A stretch of 64,000 nucleotides of DNA, from the NCBI GenBank assembly GCA_905198745.1, contig CAJKDU010000009.1, forward strand, positions 1-64,000, written 5' to 3'. Below, piece by piece: positions 17,288 to 25,862 of the stretch; position 1 is the first letter of the stretch, and each line of letters opens with the position of its first letter. A program made the position numbers and the translations under genes. Origin of the DNA: an uncultured Prevotella sp. (GTDB lineage: Bacteria; Bacteroidota; Bacteroidia; Bacteroidales; Bacteroidaceae). Under the pieces are notes generated by a model. That model worked only from the letters and a program-made list of their open reading frames with translations. It had not been told where the DNA came from and did not search any database.

Positions 17288-18622
17288 ATGCCAAACGAAA
17301 ATAGAGAAAACAATATTGTTGATTTCGGTGAACCCGACAAAGGCAACAGCATCATTAAAGTGATTGGTGTCGGCGGCGGAGGTGGTAACGCTGTTAACCA
17401 CATGTATCGCGAAGGTATTCATGACGTGAGCTTTGTACTCTGCAATACAGATAATCAGGCACTTAACGACTCTCCTGTTCCCATTCACTTGCAGTTGGGA
17501 AAGGAAGGACTTGGTGCCGGCAACCGTCCTGCCAAGGCCCGCCAGGCTGCTGAGGAAAGCATCGAAGACGTGCGTCGCATGCTTAACGACGGAACAAAGA
17601 TGGCATTTATAACGGCTGGAATGGGCGGCGGTACCGGTACAGGTGCTGCGCCGGTCATTGCCCGTGTTTCCAAGGAGTTGGGCATTCTGACCGTGGGTAT
17701 TGTCACCATACCTTTCCGCTTTGAAGGTCCCAAGAAGATTGACCAGGCCCTTGATGGTGTGGAGGAAATGGCCAAGCATGTCGACGCATTGCTTGTCATC
17801 AACAACGAGCGCCTTCGTGAAATTTATCCGGAGCTTACGGTGCTTGATGCCTTTGCCAAGGCTGACGACACGCTTAGCGTGGCTGCCAAAAGCATAGCTG
17901 AGATTATCACTGTGCATGGCCTTATGAATCTTGACTTCAACGACGTGAAGACGGTGCTCAAAGATGGGGGAGTTGCCATTATGAGTACAGGCTATGGAGA
18001 GGGCGACGGACGTGTGAAAAAGGCCATCGAGGATGCGCTCAACTCACCGTTGCTTAATGACAACGACGTCTTTAACTCTAAGAAAATCTTGCTTAACATC
18101 TCGTTCTGCAGTGAAAAGAAGGAGCATGCGGGCTTGATGATGGAGGAGATGAACGATGTGAACGACTTTATGGCTAAGTTCGGCGATGACTTTGAAATTA
18201 AATGGGGACTTGCCCTTGACCCGGAATTGGGCAAGCGTGTCAAGGTTACCATACTTGCCACAGGCTTTGGCATAGACAATGTGGATGGCATGAACGGCCA
18301 TTTGAAAAAGCATACGCAGGAAGAAGCTACCCGTTTGGCGGAGGAAGAAGAGAAGGCGGCTGAGCGTCAGGATCGTCGTAACCACTATTATGGCTCACAA
18401 GACAATAACGTTACTTATAAGCGCCGTCCTCATATCTTCTTGTTCCGTCAAGACGACTTGGATAATGAAGACGTGATTCTTGCCGTGGAGAACACTCCTA
18501 CCTATAAACGTACCCGCCAGATGCTTGACGACATTCGCCGCCAAAGCCAAGGTGCAGAGAAGGTGGAGGAAGAGAAAAAAGATAACGAACCTGTACAGGG
18601 TGGTACAATCCTGTTTGGTTAA
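17288..18622 (+). CDS. ftsZ: Cell-division GTPase FtsZ
   Basis: 444 aa tubulin-like GTPase. VIGVGGGGGNAVNHM nucleotide loop, the tubulin signature GGGTGTGAAP, and the T7-loop region DLDFNDVKTVL are present. After the core (about residue 325) comes a charged linker, then a segment DDLDNEDVILAVENTPTYKR near residues 385-404 and the end GGTILFG. The usual DIPxFLR-type C-terminal peptide is not obvious; the segment near 385-404 or the extreme end may replace it. Forms the Z ring. Next gene at 21 bp. Confidence 0.98.
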   Translation: MPNENRENNIVDFGEPDKGNSIIKVIGVGGGGGNAVNHMYREGIHDVSFVLCNTDNQALNDSPVPIHLQLGKEGLGAGNRPAKARQAAEESIEDVRRMLNDGTKMAFITAGMGGGTGTGAAPVIARVSKELGILTVGIVTIPFRFEGPKKIDQALDGVEEMAKHVDALLVINNERLREIYPELTVLDAFAKADDTLSVAAKSIAEIITVHGLMNLDFNDVKTVLKDGGVAIMSTGYGEGDGRVKKAIEDALNSPLLNDNDVFNSKKILLNISFCSEKKEHAGLMMEEMNDVNDFMAKFGDDFEIKWGLALDPELGKRVKVTILATGFGIDNVDGMNGHLKKHTQEEATRLAEEEEKAAERQDRRNHYYGSQDNNVTYKRRPHIFLFRQDDLDNEDVILAVENTPTYKRTRQMLDDIRRQSQGAEKVEEEKKDNEPVQGGTILFG

Positions 18623-18643
18623 AACATAAAAAACATTAGTATT

Positions 18644-19093
18644 ATGGCACTTTATGATCAAGTAAGCAATGACATTAAAGAGGCTATGAAAGCCCGCGAC
18701 AAAGTAAGATTGGAGACTTTGCGCAACATTAAGAAAGTATTTATTGAAGCAAAGACTGCTCCGGGTTCCAACGATACCTTGGAAGATGCCGATGCCCTGA
18801 AGATATTGCAGAAGTTGGCCAAGCAAGGCAACGAGTCTGCTGAAACCTATAAACAGCAGAATCGGGAGGATTTGGCTGCCGAAGAGTTGGCGCAGGTGGC
18901 AGTGATAGAACAATACTTGCCCAAGCCTCTCAGTGAAGAGGAAATAGAAGCAGCAGTCAAGGCCATTGTTGAGCAGACCGGTGCTTCGAGCATGAAGGAC
19001 ATGGGTAAGGTCATGGGAATGGCAAGCAAGCAGTTGGCTGGAAGAGCAGACGGCAAGGTCATTTCCACTATTGTCAAGAAACTTCTAGCTTAA
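18644..19093 (+). CDS. YqeY/GatB-like domain protein
   Basis: 149 aa, all-helical. N-terminal VSNDIKEAMKARDKVRLETLRN and C-terminal MGKVMGMASKQLAGRADGKVIS mark the YqeY family, related to the tRNA-binding tail domain of GatB amidotransferase. Its biochemical role is not established. It is attached to the end of the dcw cluster, 21 bp after ftsZ. Confidence 0.93.
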   Translation: MALYDQVSNDIKEAMKARDKVRLETLRNIKKVFIEAKTAPGSNDTLEDADALKILQKLAKQGNESAETYKQQNREDLAAEELAQVAVIEQYLPKPLSEEEIEAAVKAIVEQTGASSMKDMGKVMGMASKQLAGRADGKVISTIVKKLLA

Positions 19094-19105
19094 GCAAGCA
19101 GAGTA

Positions 19106-19303
19106 ATGGCCAGGAAAGAAAGGGAAATCAATGCCTGTGACTATGGCTTCGGCTCTTCCAGGTTGGGCGGCAATGACGAGTATCGTCGCACCATGTTGGT
19201 GCACAATATCGAGCATGCGGTGGAACGCATGACGCTCAAGGAACTTGAAGCGCTTAGTTATGACATGTTTACGAAGGGATACATGGACTATCCCGACCTT
19301 TGA
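19106..19303 (+). CDS. Small hypothetical protein at the end of the dcw cluster
   Basis: 65 aa, no membrane segment or signal peptide. I do not recognise the family. It is probably real: it starts 12 bp after yqeY, has an ordinary codon pattern and an amphipathic helical middle (VERMTLKELEALSYDMF), and is followed 28 bp later by a strong terminator. It would be the last gene of the dcw transcript. Confidence 0.65.
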   Translation: MARKEREINACDYGFGSSRLGGNDEYRRTMLVHNIEHAVERMTLKELEALSYDMFTKGYMDYPDL

Positions 19304-19330
19304 CAACCCTTGTAATACCCATGCATAGTT

Positions 19331-19380
19331 GAGGGGAAGACGACAAGATGTTTCCATCTGTTGTCTTCCCCTCAATTCTT
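19331..19380 (+). terminator. Terminator of the dcw operon
   Basis: GAGGGGAAGAC (19331) pairs with GTCTTCCCCTC (ending 19373), and the stem continues with ACAAGATG/CATCTGT after a bulge; loop TTTC. It is followed by AATTCTTTT. Confidence 0.85.
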
Positions 19381-19404
19381 TTGATGTGGCTCTTCCGGAA
19401 TTTT

Positions 19405-19845
19405 GCAATATCCGAATGTGGAGTAATTTACTCCCATATCAGAGACAGACACTAAACAGTCTTGTTGTAGCTTATTGATTAGTGGCAGACTTGCGATGCG
19501 TTAGTGGCAGACTTGCGATGCGTTAATGGCAGACTTGCGATGTGTTAGTGGCAGACTTGTACTTGGTCTCACAGTTTGAACACACATTGTCCAAACTGTT
19601 GGACTTATTTTGGTCACTTCACTTGACCTTGGCAAATGTTGAGTTGGTGATGGAAGTGATGGATGTTTAGCCATCTATCACGCATCTATCACTCCGTTTA
19701 TCTCGCTTGCAGTCAGCTGGAAAATGTCATATATCAGGAAAAGTGATGGATGGTGGCGAATAAACGAAAAACTCTTCCTGCGCGCGTGCGCGCGTAAGAG
19801 GCGGTCATTCTCCAAGATGGCAAGAGGGTAGCCAAGTAAGGGCTG
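19405..19845 (+). repeat. Composite intergenic element, copy B
   Basis: Non-coding, between the dcw terminator and the 3' end of umuC. In order: flank module (19405-19478), four 22-bp repeats (19479-19566), a hairpin with arms ACAGTTTG (19571) and CAAACTGT (19592-19599), five GTGATRGAT-type iterons (19647, 19656, inverted at 19673 and 19684, then 19743), an AT-rich stretch, the tract GCGCGCGTGCGCGCG (19780-19794), and a tail up to about 19845 still matching copy C. By eye, 19662-19794 and the minus strand of 53227-53359 differ at about 20 of about 125 aligned positions. I see no ORF or transposase. Function unknown. Confidence 0.85.
19479..19566 (+). repeat. 22-bp tandem repeat, four units
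   Basis: Units start at 19479, 19501, 19523 and 19545. The first two are identical (TTAGTGGCAGACTTGC then GATGCG), the third has two changes, and the fourth diverges after GGCAGACTTG. No spacers, so this is not CRISPR. The same unit recurs, mostly in the opposite orientation, at 37290, 45628 and 53505. Confidence 0.95.
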
Positions 19846-19902
19846 CACAGTCTGTCGGCTTTCCTGTCACATCAAATCCAGATGAATCTATTACATGTGC
19901 CA

Positions 19903-21186
19903 CTACTTCAGTTTGATGATGTCACTCCATCTGGTTGTGGGATTGGGACTCTTGTAGTCATGCTTGATGGCATCTGCAAATTTTTTGCCTTGTGGGTATT
20001 GCTGTGAACTGAGAATGATTGTTTCCGTTCCTTCCACCTTATTGATTTTGTCCATTGCCTTATCGAGTTGTGCCAACTGGCCATGCCGCTTGGCATCGAA
20101 TGTGAACAGGTCTGGCTGAATGGCACTGTCGGGGATGACATTTAGCAGAAGTACACCCGCCTTTTTGTAGTATATTTCAGGCCGATAGATACTGTTGAGG
20201 CAGTTTGTTGCAGCTTTAACTATTTCTATAGTGGAAGATGTGGGTGTGGCCAATTGCTTCTCCCGCATGTTGCAATACTGCATGAGATCTGGTCTGAAGT
20301 GGTTGGAATCAATGAAAACCCCAATGATGCTTGTAGCTGACTGCTGTTTTCTCAGCTTTTCAGCACATCTTGCTGCAAAGTTAGCCACATGTGTGCGGAG
20401 TGTTTCATAGTCGTGGATCATTCCTTCAAAACTTCTGCTCGTGCAGATACTCTTTTTCTTGGCAGGCAGATCGTCGGGAATACAGTCTACGCCGTTTGTC
20501 TCCATCCAAGTGCGTTCCATGACAATGTTGTTGAAGGTGGAGGTGATCCATGACCTGGAATGTGAGGCAAAGTCATATGCAGTCGTGATTCCCATGCTGT
20601 TGAGCCGTGCGGCATATCTTCGTCCGATGCCCCATACCTCCTCTATAGGAAACAATTGAGAGGCCTTGACTTGTTTTTCTTTGGTGTCGATGACGCAGCA
20701 ATGATGATAGCCATCATATTCCTTGGCAAAATGCGATGCCATTTTGGCCAATGTCTTGGTCGGTGCGATGCCTATGCTAACAGGCATCCCTACACATTGC
20801 TTGATGCGGTTGTGCAGCTCTTCTCCCCATTGATGCAACTGTTCGGTGGCAAATCCGTCGAGCACGGCAAATGCTTCGTCAATGGAATAGCGGAAACATA
20901 CGGGAGCCATATCACGAATGATACTCATGACTCTTCCCGTAATCTCGCCATACAATTCGTAGTTGGAGGAGAACACTTCTATCCTGTCATGTGGAAACAG
21001 TTGTGCCAATTGATAATAGGGTGTGCCGGCCTTCACACCCAAAGCCTTGGCCTCCTTGCTGCGTGCCACCACACATCCATCGTTGTTGGACAGGACAACG
21101 ACAGGCACACCCTCCAGATCTGGGCGGAATACACGTTCGCAACTGACATAGCAGTTGTCGCAGTCGCATATGGCATACCACTTCAT
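19903..21186 (-). CDS. umuC: Y-family DNA polymerase, UmuC-like (Pol V catalytic subunit)
   Basis: About 427 aa. N-terminal metal site DCDNCYVSCERVF, the second catalytic segment SIDEAF, GIGIAPTKTLAKMA, the helix-hairpin-helix region EEVWGIGRR, and a UmuC-type C-terminal domain. Performs error-prone bypass synthesis after DNA damage. The start at 21186 (MKWYAICDCDNC) overlaps the umuD stop by 4 bp (ATGA), giving translational coupling; a longer frame to 21225 would run into umuD. Confidence 0.96.
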   Translation of the reverse strand: MKWYAICDCDNCYVSCERVFRPDLEGVPVVVLSNNDGCVVARSKEAKALGVKAGTPYYQLAQLFPHDRIEVFSSNYELYGEITGRVMSIIRDMAPVCFRYSIDEAFAVLDGFATEQLHQWGEELHNRIKQCVGMPVSIGIAPTKTLAKMASHFAKEYDGYHHCCVIDTKEKQVKASQLFPIEEVWGIGRRYAARLNSMGITTAYDFASHSRSWITSTFNNIVMERTWMETNGVDCIPDDLPAKKKSICTSRSFEGMIHDYETLRTHVANFAARCAEKLRKQQSATSIIGVFIDSNHFRPDLMQYCNMREKQLATPTSSTIEIVKAATNCLNSIYRPEIYYKKAGVLLLNVIPDSAIQPDLFTFDAKRHGQLAQLDKAMDKINKVEGTETIILSSQQYPQGKKFADAIKHDYKSPNPTTRWSDIIKLK

Positions 21187-21620
21187 CTTTTCCACTGTTT
21201 GATGGTCCACACTACCACGCCCCATACTTGGAAATTGTCGGAACTGTCAATGTGGATGGCTGGATAATGCTTGTTGGCAGGCTTCAGTTCAATGTAACCA
21301 TCGGCCCGATGCGCCATGTCCAGGTATTTGATGGTGAATTCACCATCAACAAATGCCACGATGATGTCGCCGTCCTGTGGTTGAAGTGAACGGTCAATCA
21401 CAGCTATGTCGCCATCGCAGATACCTGCCTCTATCATGGAGTCGCCTGAAACCCTTCCATAGAATGTCGCCTCAGGATTCTTAATCAAGTCGCGGTTGAA
21501 GTCCAAACTTTCGTGCAAGTAGTCGTCTGCGGGGCTCGGAAATCCTGCCTTGATGGTTGGAGCTATGGCTAAAGGCAACATACTGGTGAAGTCACCTTTT
21601 ATGATTTTCATTTTAGACAT
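21183..21620 (-). CDS. umuD: LexA/UmuD-like self-cleaving protein
   Basis: 145 aa, the usual UmuD length. Likely cleavage site Ala25-Gly26 (IKAGFPSP), catalytic Ser in VSGDSM, and catalytic Lys in GEFTIKYL. RecA filaments stimulate self-cleavage to UmuD', which activates UmuC. An internal ATG at 21611 is possible. I see no recognisable LexA box upstream, and a possible small ORF ends 4 bp before its start, so control may be through an upstream promoter. Confidence 0.95.
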   Translation of the reverse strand: MSKMKIIKGDFTSMLPLAIAPTIKAGFPSPADDYLHESLDFNRDLIKNPEATFYGRVSGDSMIEAGICDGDIAVIDRSLQPQDGDIIVAFVDGEFTIKYLDMAHRADGYIELKPANKHYPAIHIDSSDNFQVWGVVVWTIKQWKR

Positions 21621-21624
21621 GTAA

Positions 21625-21774
21625 TCAAATGAACTTTAGGTTAGCCCGGTTCGTGCTCTTGTCGTTTCCGAGCATGTTGTGGGACAGTCGAATCAATCTG
21701 AAGAACCAATCGCCGCTTTCGGAAAAGCCTTGACCGTGTGCTTCTCTCTTAATAATGAATGTCTGTTCCGTCAA
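21625..21774 (-). CDS. Possible 49-codon small ORF between argE and umuD (TTG start)
   Basis: A coding-like frame reads from TTG at 21774 to TGA at 21627-21625, ending 4 bp before umuD and overlapping the argE 3' end by 26 bp in another frame. The product would be about 49 aa, with EAHGQGFSESGDWFFRLIRL near the middle and HNMLGNDKSTNRANLKFI at the end. The mix of residues looks protein-like, but there is no ATG except an internal one at codon 34. I do not recognise the family. It may be a UmuDC-associated small protein, a relic, or chance. Confidence 0.35.
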   Translation of the reverse strand: MTEQTFIIKREAHGQGFSESGDWFFRLIRLSHNMLGNDKSTNRANLKFI

Positions 21775-22816
21775 GCAGTTGCATATAGAAAGCAATGGCG
21801 TCTGCTATCTCCGATATGCGGATAAACTCGTCGGCAGAATGTGAACGTGCCGAATCTCCTGGTCCGAGCTTGAACGAAAGAAATGGCATCAGCGCCTGGT
21901 CACTCAGTGTGGGAGACCCGAAAGGCGACTTGCCCAACGCCACGCAACGCTTGACCAAAGGATGGTCGAGTGGCATTCGTGAAGAATGAAGCCGGAAAGA
22001 GCGTGCTTTCACATCACTTTTCAGCCGTTCGGAAAGAAACTCGTAGACATCCTCGTTCTGGTAGAGCTCGTTCGTTCTCACGTCTACAACCATCTTGCAA
22101 GAGTCGGGCACCACATTATGCTGTGTGCCGGCATTAATGACCGTCACTTGCATCTTTGTGGGGCCGAGGAAATCGCTTACATCAGGAAATTTGTAGTCGC
22201 GGATGAAAGCCAGGTCGGAAAGAGCCTCGTAGATGGCGTTTACGCCCTCATTGCGGGCTGCATGTCCCGACTTTCCATGGGCTTCCAGATCGAGCACCAT
22301 CAGTCCCTTTTCCGCCACGGCAGGCTGCATGCCCGTGGGTTCTCCCACAATGGCTACGTCTATGTGGGGAAGAAGAGGCAACGCCAACACAATGCCGTTG
22401 GCTCCCGACACCTCTTCCTCACAGGAGGCGAGATAGACTAAATTGTAGGGCTGCGGTTTCTGAATGAGCAAACGGAACACCTGCAGCAGCGCCATCAGGC
22501 CGCCGCCACAGTCATTGCTGCCCAGTCCGTAGAGGGTATCACCCTTTATGGCTGGGGTGAATGGGTCGTACGTCCATGAACTCACGGGCTTTACGGTGTC
22601 TATATGAGCGTTTAACAATAGGGTGGGCCGATTCTCGTCAAACGACGGTGAGCACACCCACACGTTGTTGCCCACACGCTTCGGCTGAAATCCCAAGGTG
22701 GCCAAATAACCGAAAAGTATGTCGGCAGCCTTACCCTCGTCTCGACTGATGGAAGGAGTGGCGATGAGCCGGGTCAGCAAGTCGACTGCATCGCGAGTGA
22801 ATTTGTCATATTGCAT
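21749..22816 (-). CDS. argE: M20-family deacylase, probable N-acetyl/N-succinyl-ornithine deacetylase
   Basis: About 355 aa zinc peptidase-like enzyme. Metal and catalytic motifs in order: LLNAHIDTVKP (His and Asp), GSNDCGGGL, SCEEEVSG (general-base Glu pair), GEPTGMQPAVAEKG, and the C-terminal ARSHSADEF His. Releases ornithine from its acylated form. Because the window's carbamoyltransferase is of the succinylornithine type, the physiological substrate is likely N-succinylcitrulline or a related succinylated intermediate; this is inference. Start at 22816 (MQYDKFTRDAVDLL) fits the family better than the longer frame to 22864. Separate from the main arg operon 31 kb away. Confidence 0.82.
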   Translation of the reverse strand: MQYDKFTRDAVDLLTRLIATPSISRDEGKAADILFGYLATLGFQPKRVGNNVWVCSPSFDENRPTLLLNAHIDTVKPVSSWTYDPFTPAIKGDTLYGLGSNDCGGGLMALLQVFRLLIQKPQPYNLVYLASCEEEVSGANGIVLALPLLPHIDVAIVGEPTGMQPAVAEKGLMVLDLEAHGKSGHAARNEGVNAIYEALSDLAFIRDYKFPDVSDFLGPTKMQVTVINAGTQHNVVPDSCKMVVDVRTNELYQNEDVYEFLSERLKSDVKARSFRLHSSRMPLDHPLVKRCVALGKSPFGSPTLSDQALMPFLSFKLGPGDSARSHSADEFIRISEIADAIAFYMQLLDGTDIHY

Positions 22817-22874
22817 ATCTTTGGCAAAATTAATAATTATTCGGCAATTATTTCTCCTTTTCAAAGTATTTCAC

Positions 22875-22882
22875 TACTTTTG
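22875..22882 (+). promoter_or_regulatory. Probable -7 element of the acyl-CoA synthetase promoter
   Basis: TACTTTTG fits TAnnTTTG and lies 21 bp before the ATG at 22904, in the 87-bp gap between divergent argE and the synthetase gene. Confidence 0.6.
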
Positions 22883-22903
22883 CAAGAACTAATAGCTATA
22901 ATT

Positions 22904-24712
22904 ATGCAAACAAAATGTCATCTTTCGATGCTCATTCATGAGCAGGCGAAGAAATATGGTCAGCGTGCAGCACTCACCTACAGGTCGTTCGGGAGTGAAA
23001 CATGGAGGACCATTTCGTGGAATCACTTCTCCAAGAGAGTCAAGGAAGTGTCAAACGCCTTGCTCAACCTGGGGCTGAAACCACAGGAGACTATTGGCGT
23101 ATTCTCGCAAAACTGCGTGGAATATCTTTATACAGACTTCGGCGCGTTCGGCGTGCGTGGCATTTCCATTCCTTTTTACGCCACGAGCAGCGAGCAGCAG
23201 ATACAATACATGATTCATGATGCAGGTATCCGTTTCCTCTTTGTGGGTGAACAGGAACAGTACGACAAGGCACATCGTATTTTTGCACTGTGCCCTACAC
23301 TGGAGCGCATCATCATCTACGACCGCAGCGTGCGCATCAGCACACACGATCCACACGCCCTTTACTTCGGCGATTTCCTGAAGTTGGGCGAAGGCTTGCC
23401 GCGACAGACAGAAGTAGAGGCGCTTTGGGCACAAGCCAACGATGACGATTTGGCCAACATCCTCTACACCAGTGGTACAACAGGCGACAGCAAGGGCGTG
23501 ATGCTAACCTATGGTCAGTTTGCTGCAGCCCTTAAGGCCAATGATGAATGTGTGCCTCTTACAGAGAAAGACCGGGTCATCGATTTCCTTCCTTTCACGC
23601 ACATCTTTGAACGTGGATGGGCTTTCCTCGCCCTGAGCGAGGGCGCACAACTCATTGTCAACACTTATCCGAAAGAAATCCAAGAGTCCATGCGCCAGAC
23701 GCATCCCACGAGTATGAGTTCTGTACCTCGCTTCTGGGAAAAAGTATATGTGGGTGTGCAGGAACAGATAGACAATGCCGGACCGTTGAAGAAGAAGATT
23801 TTCCTCAATGCTCTCAAGGTGGGCCGCAAGCACAACATTGAGTATCTCAGCCGCGGCAAGCGCCCTCCACTCTCTTTGCAATTGCAATATGTCCTTGTCA
23901 ACAAGACCATTTTCAGTCTGATTCGCAAGGAGTTGGGCTTGGAAAATGCCAATATATTTCCTACGGCAGGAGCCACTGTGTCGCCGGAAGTGGAAGAGTT
24001 CGTCCATTCTATAGGCATCAACATGATTGTGGGCTATGGGTTGACGGAGAGTCTTGCCACAGTGTCGTGCGACCATCTTGACGAGAGATATACTGTAGGG
24101 TCGGTGGGTCGTCCCATCAACGGACTGCAGATAAAGATCAGTGAAGAAGGCGAAGTCCTGCTCAAGGGCCCTACCATAACCAAAGGCTACTACAATCGTG
24201 AGGCCCTCAACCAGCAGGCCTTTGATGCCGACGGATTCTTTCATACAGGCGATGCCGGCGAGCTGAAAGGCGGGGAATTGTTCCTCAAGGAACGCATCAA
24301 AGATCTGTTCAAGACTTCCAACGGCAAGTATATCGCTCCTCAGGCACTTGAATCGAAACTCCTGGTAGACAAGTTCGTAGACCAAATCGCCGTGATTGCC
24401 GACGAGCACAAATTCGTTTCGGCTCTCATAGTTCCGGAGTTCCGCCTCCTTGAAGACTATGCCCGTGAACACCATATTGCATTTGCCACACGTGAAGACC
24501 TTTGTGCCAATGCCGACATCCACAAGATGCTCATGGAGCGCATAGAAACCTTGCAGCAGCAGTTGGCAAGTTACGAGAAGATAAAGCGCTTCACACTCCT
24601 GGCTCACCATTTCAGCATGGAGAGCGGTGAACTCACCAACACGCTCAAACTCAAGCGTGCTGTGATAAACAAGAACTATAAAGACGTAATCGAAAAGATG
24701 TACGAAGAATGA
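22904..24712 (+). CDS. Long-chain fatty-acid--CoA ligase (AMP-forming)
   Basis: About 602 aa. ANL-superfamily motifs: ATP/AMP loop ILYTSGTTGDSKGVML (about residue 186), GYGLTESLATVSCD, and FHTGDAGEL with KDLFKTSNGKYIAPQ near the end. Resembles FadD15-type long-chain synthetases. Activates fatty acids to acyl-CoA at the membrane. The start at 22904 (MQTKCHLSMLIHEQ) is preferred; an upstream frame extends through the promoter. Its stop overlaps the prfB start (ATGA). Confidence 0.9.
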   Translation: MQTKCHLSMLIHEQAKKYGQRAALTYRSFGSETWRTISWNHFSKRVKEVSNALLNLGLKPQETIGVFSQNCVEYLYTDFGAFGVRGISIPFYATSSEQQIQYMIHDAGIRFLFVGEQEQYDKAHRIFALCPTLERIIIYDRSVRISTHDPHALYFGDFLKLGEGLPRQTEVEALWAQANDDDLANILYTSGTTGDSKGVMLTYGQFAAALKANDECVPLTEKDRVIDFLPFTHIFERGWAFLALSEGAQLIVNTYPKEIQESMRQTHPTSMSSVPRFWEKVYVGVQEQIDNAGPLKKKIFLNALKVGRKHNIEYLSRGKRPPLSLQLQYVLVNKTIFSLIRKELGLENANIFPTAGATVSPEVEEFVHSIGINMIVGYGLTESLATVSCDHLDERYTVGSVGRPINGLQIKISEEGEVLLKGPTITKGYYNREALNQQAFDADGFFHTGDAGELKGGELFLKERIKDLFKTSNGKYIAPQALESKLLVDKFVDQIAVIADEHKFVSALIVPEFRLLEDYAREHHIAFATREDLCANADIHKMLMERIETLQQQLASYEKIKRFTLLAHHFSMESGELTNTLKLKRAVINKNYKDVIEKMYEE

Positions 24713-25830
24713 TAACATCAGACCAATTGAAAGACGTGCAGGAGCGTGCCGATGCGCTGCACCGCTATCTCGATATAGACAAGAAGAAAATAGAATACGA
24801 AGAGGAGAATCTCCGCACCCAGGATCCCGATTTTTGGTCCGACTCCAAGGCTGCCGAAGAGCAGATGAAAAAGGTGAAGGGCATCAAGAAGTGGATTGAT
24901 GGCTATAACGAAGTGCGCACCCTTTCGGACGAACTGAAACTGGCGTTCGACTTCTACCATGAGGATATGGTGACAGAGGAGGAAGTGGACGATGACTATG
25001 CAAAGGCTATCAAGGCCATTGAAGAACTGGAACTTCGCAACATGCTCCGTCAGAAAGAAGACCCGATGGACTGCGTGCTCAAGATAAACAGCGGTGCCGG
25101 TGGAACGGAGAGCCAGGATTGGGCTTCCATGCTCATGCGTATGTATATGCGTTGGGCCGAGGCACATGGTCACAAGGTCACTATCAGCAACCTGCAAGAA
25201 GGTGATGAAGCGGGTATAAAAAGTGTAACTATGGAGATAGAGGGAGGTGACTATGCCTATGGTTATCTCAAGAGCGAGAACGGCGTACACCGCCTTGTCA
25301 GGGTTTCACCCTTCAATGCACAGGGTAAGCGCATGACGAGTTTCGCCAGCGTATTCGTTTCCCCATTGGTTGACGACACCATAGAAGTGTATGTAGATCC
25401 GGCGCGTGTGTCATGGGACTTGTTCCGAAGCGGCGGTGCCGGCGGGCAGAACGTGAACAAAGTGGAGACGGGCGTGCGCTTGCGCTATCAGTATCAAGAT
25501 CCCGATACAGGTGAGGAAGAGGAAATCCTCATTGAAAATACAGAGAGCCGCAAGCAGCTTGAAAACAGAAACAATGCCATGCGACTGCTCAAGTCGCAGC
25601 TCTATGACCGTGCCATGAAAAAGCGTCTCGAGGCGCAAGCCAAGATAGAGGCTGGCAAGAAGAAGATAGAATGGGGTAGTCAGATTCGCAGTTACGTCTT
25701 CGATGACCACCGGGTGAAAGACCATCGGACGGGCTATCAGACAGCAGATGTAGACGGTGTGATGGACGGCAAGATAGACGGATTCATCAAGGCATACCTG
25801 ATGGAATTTCCCGTACAGGACGAGAACTGA
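24709..25830 (+). CDS. prfB: Peptide chain release factor 2
   Basis: 373 aa. RF2-type stop-codon recognition motif SPF at 200-202 and catalytic GGQ at 245-247. Releases peptides at UGA and UAA. The frame is uninterrupted: at the place of the usual programmed frameshift (after Tyr-Leu, codons 20-21) the DNA reads TATCTCGAT rather than a CTTTGAC slippery stop, so the autoregulatory frameshift is absent. Translationally coupled to the synthetase upstream. Confidence 0.96.
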   Translation: MITSDQLKDVQERADALHRYLDIDKKKIEYEEENLRTQDPDFWSDSKAAEEQMKKVKGIKKWIDGYNEVRTLSDELKLAFDFYHEDMVTEEEVDDDYAKAIKAIEELELRNMLRQKEDPMDCVLKINSGAGGTESQDWASMLMRMYMRWAEAHGHKVTISNLQEGDEAGIKSVTMEIEGGDYAYGYLKSENGVHRLVRVSPFNAQGKRMTSFASVFVSPLVDDTIEVYVDPARVSWDLFRSGGAGGQNVNKVETGVRLRYQYQDPDTGEEEEILIENTESRKQLENRNNAMRLLKSQLYDRAMKKRLEAQAKIEAGKKKIEWGSQIRSYVFDDHRVKDHRTGYQTADVDGVMDGKIDGFIKAYLMEFPVQDEN

Positions 25831-25862
25831 TAACTTATAACATAAACAAAATCTTGAATACT

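Noticed and set aside
19479..19566. 22-bp repeats as a CRISPR array
   Set aside because: Units follow each other without spacers, and no cas genes are present.
24709..24775. prfB frameshift as a broken gene
   Set aside because: The frame is continuous; the slippery site itself is absent.
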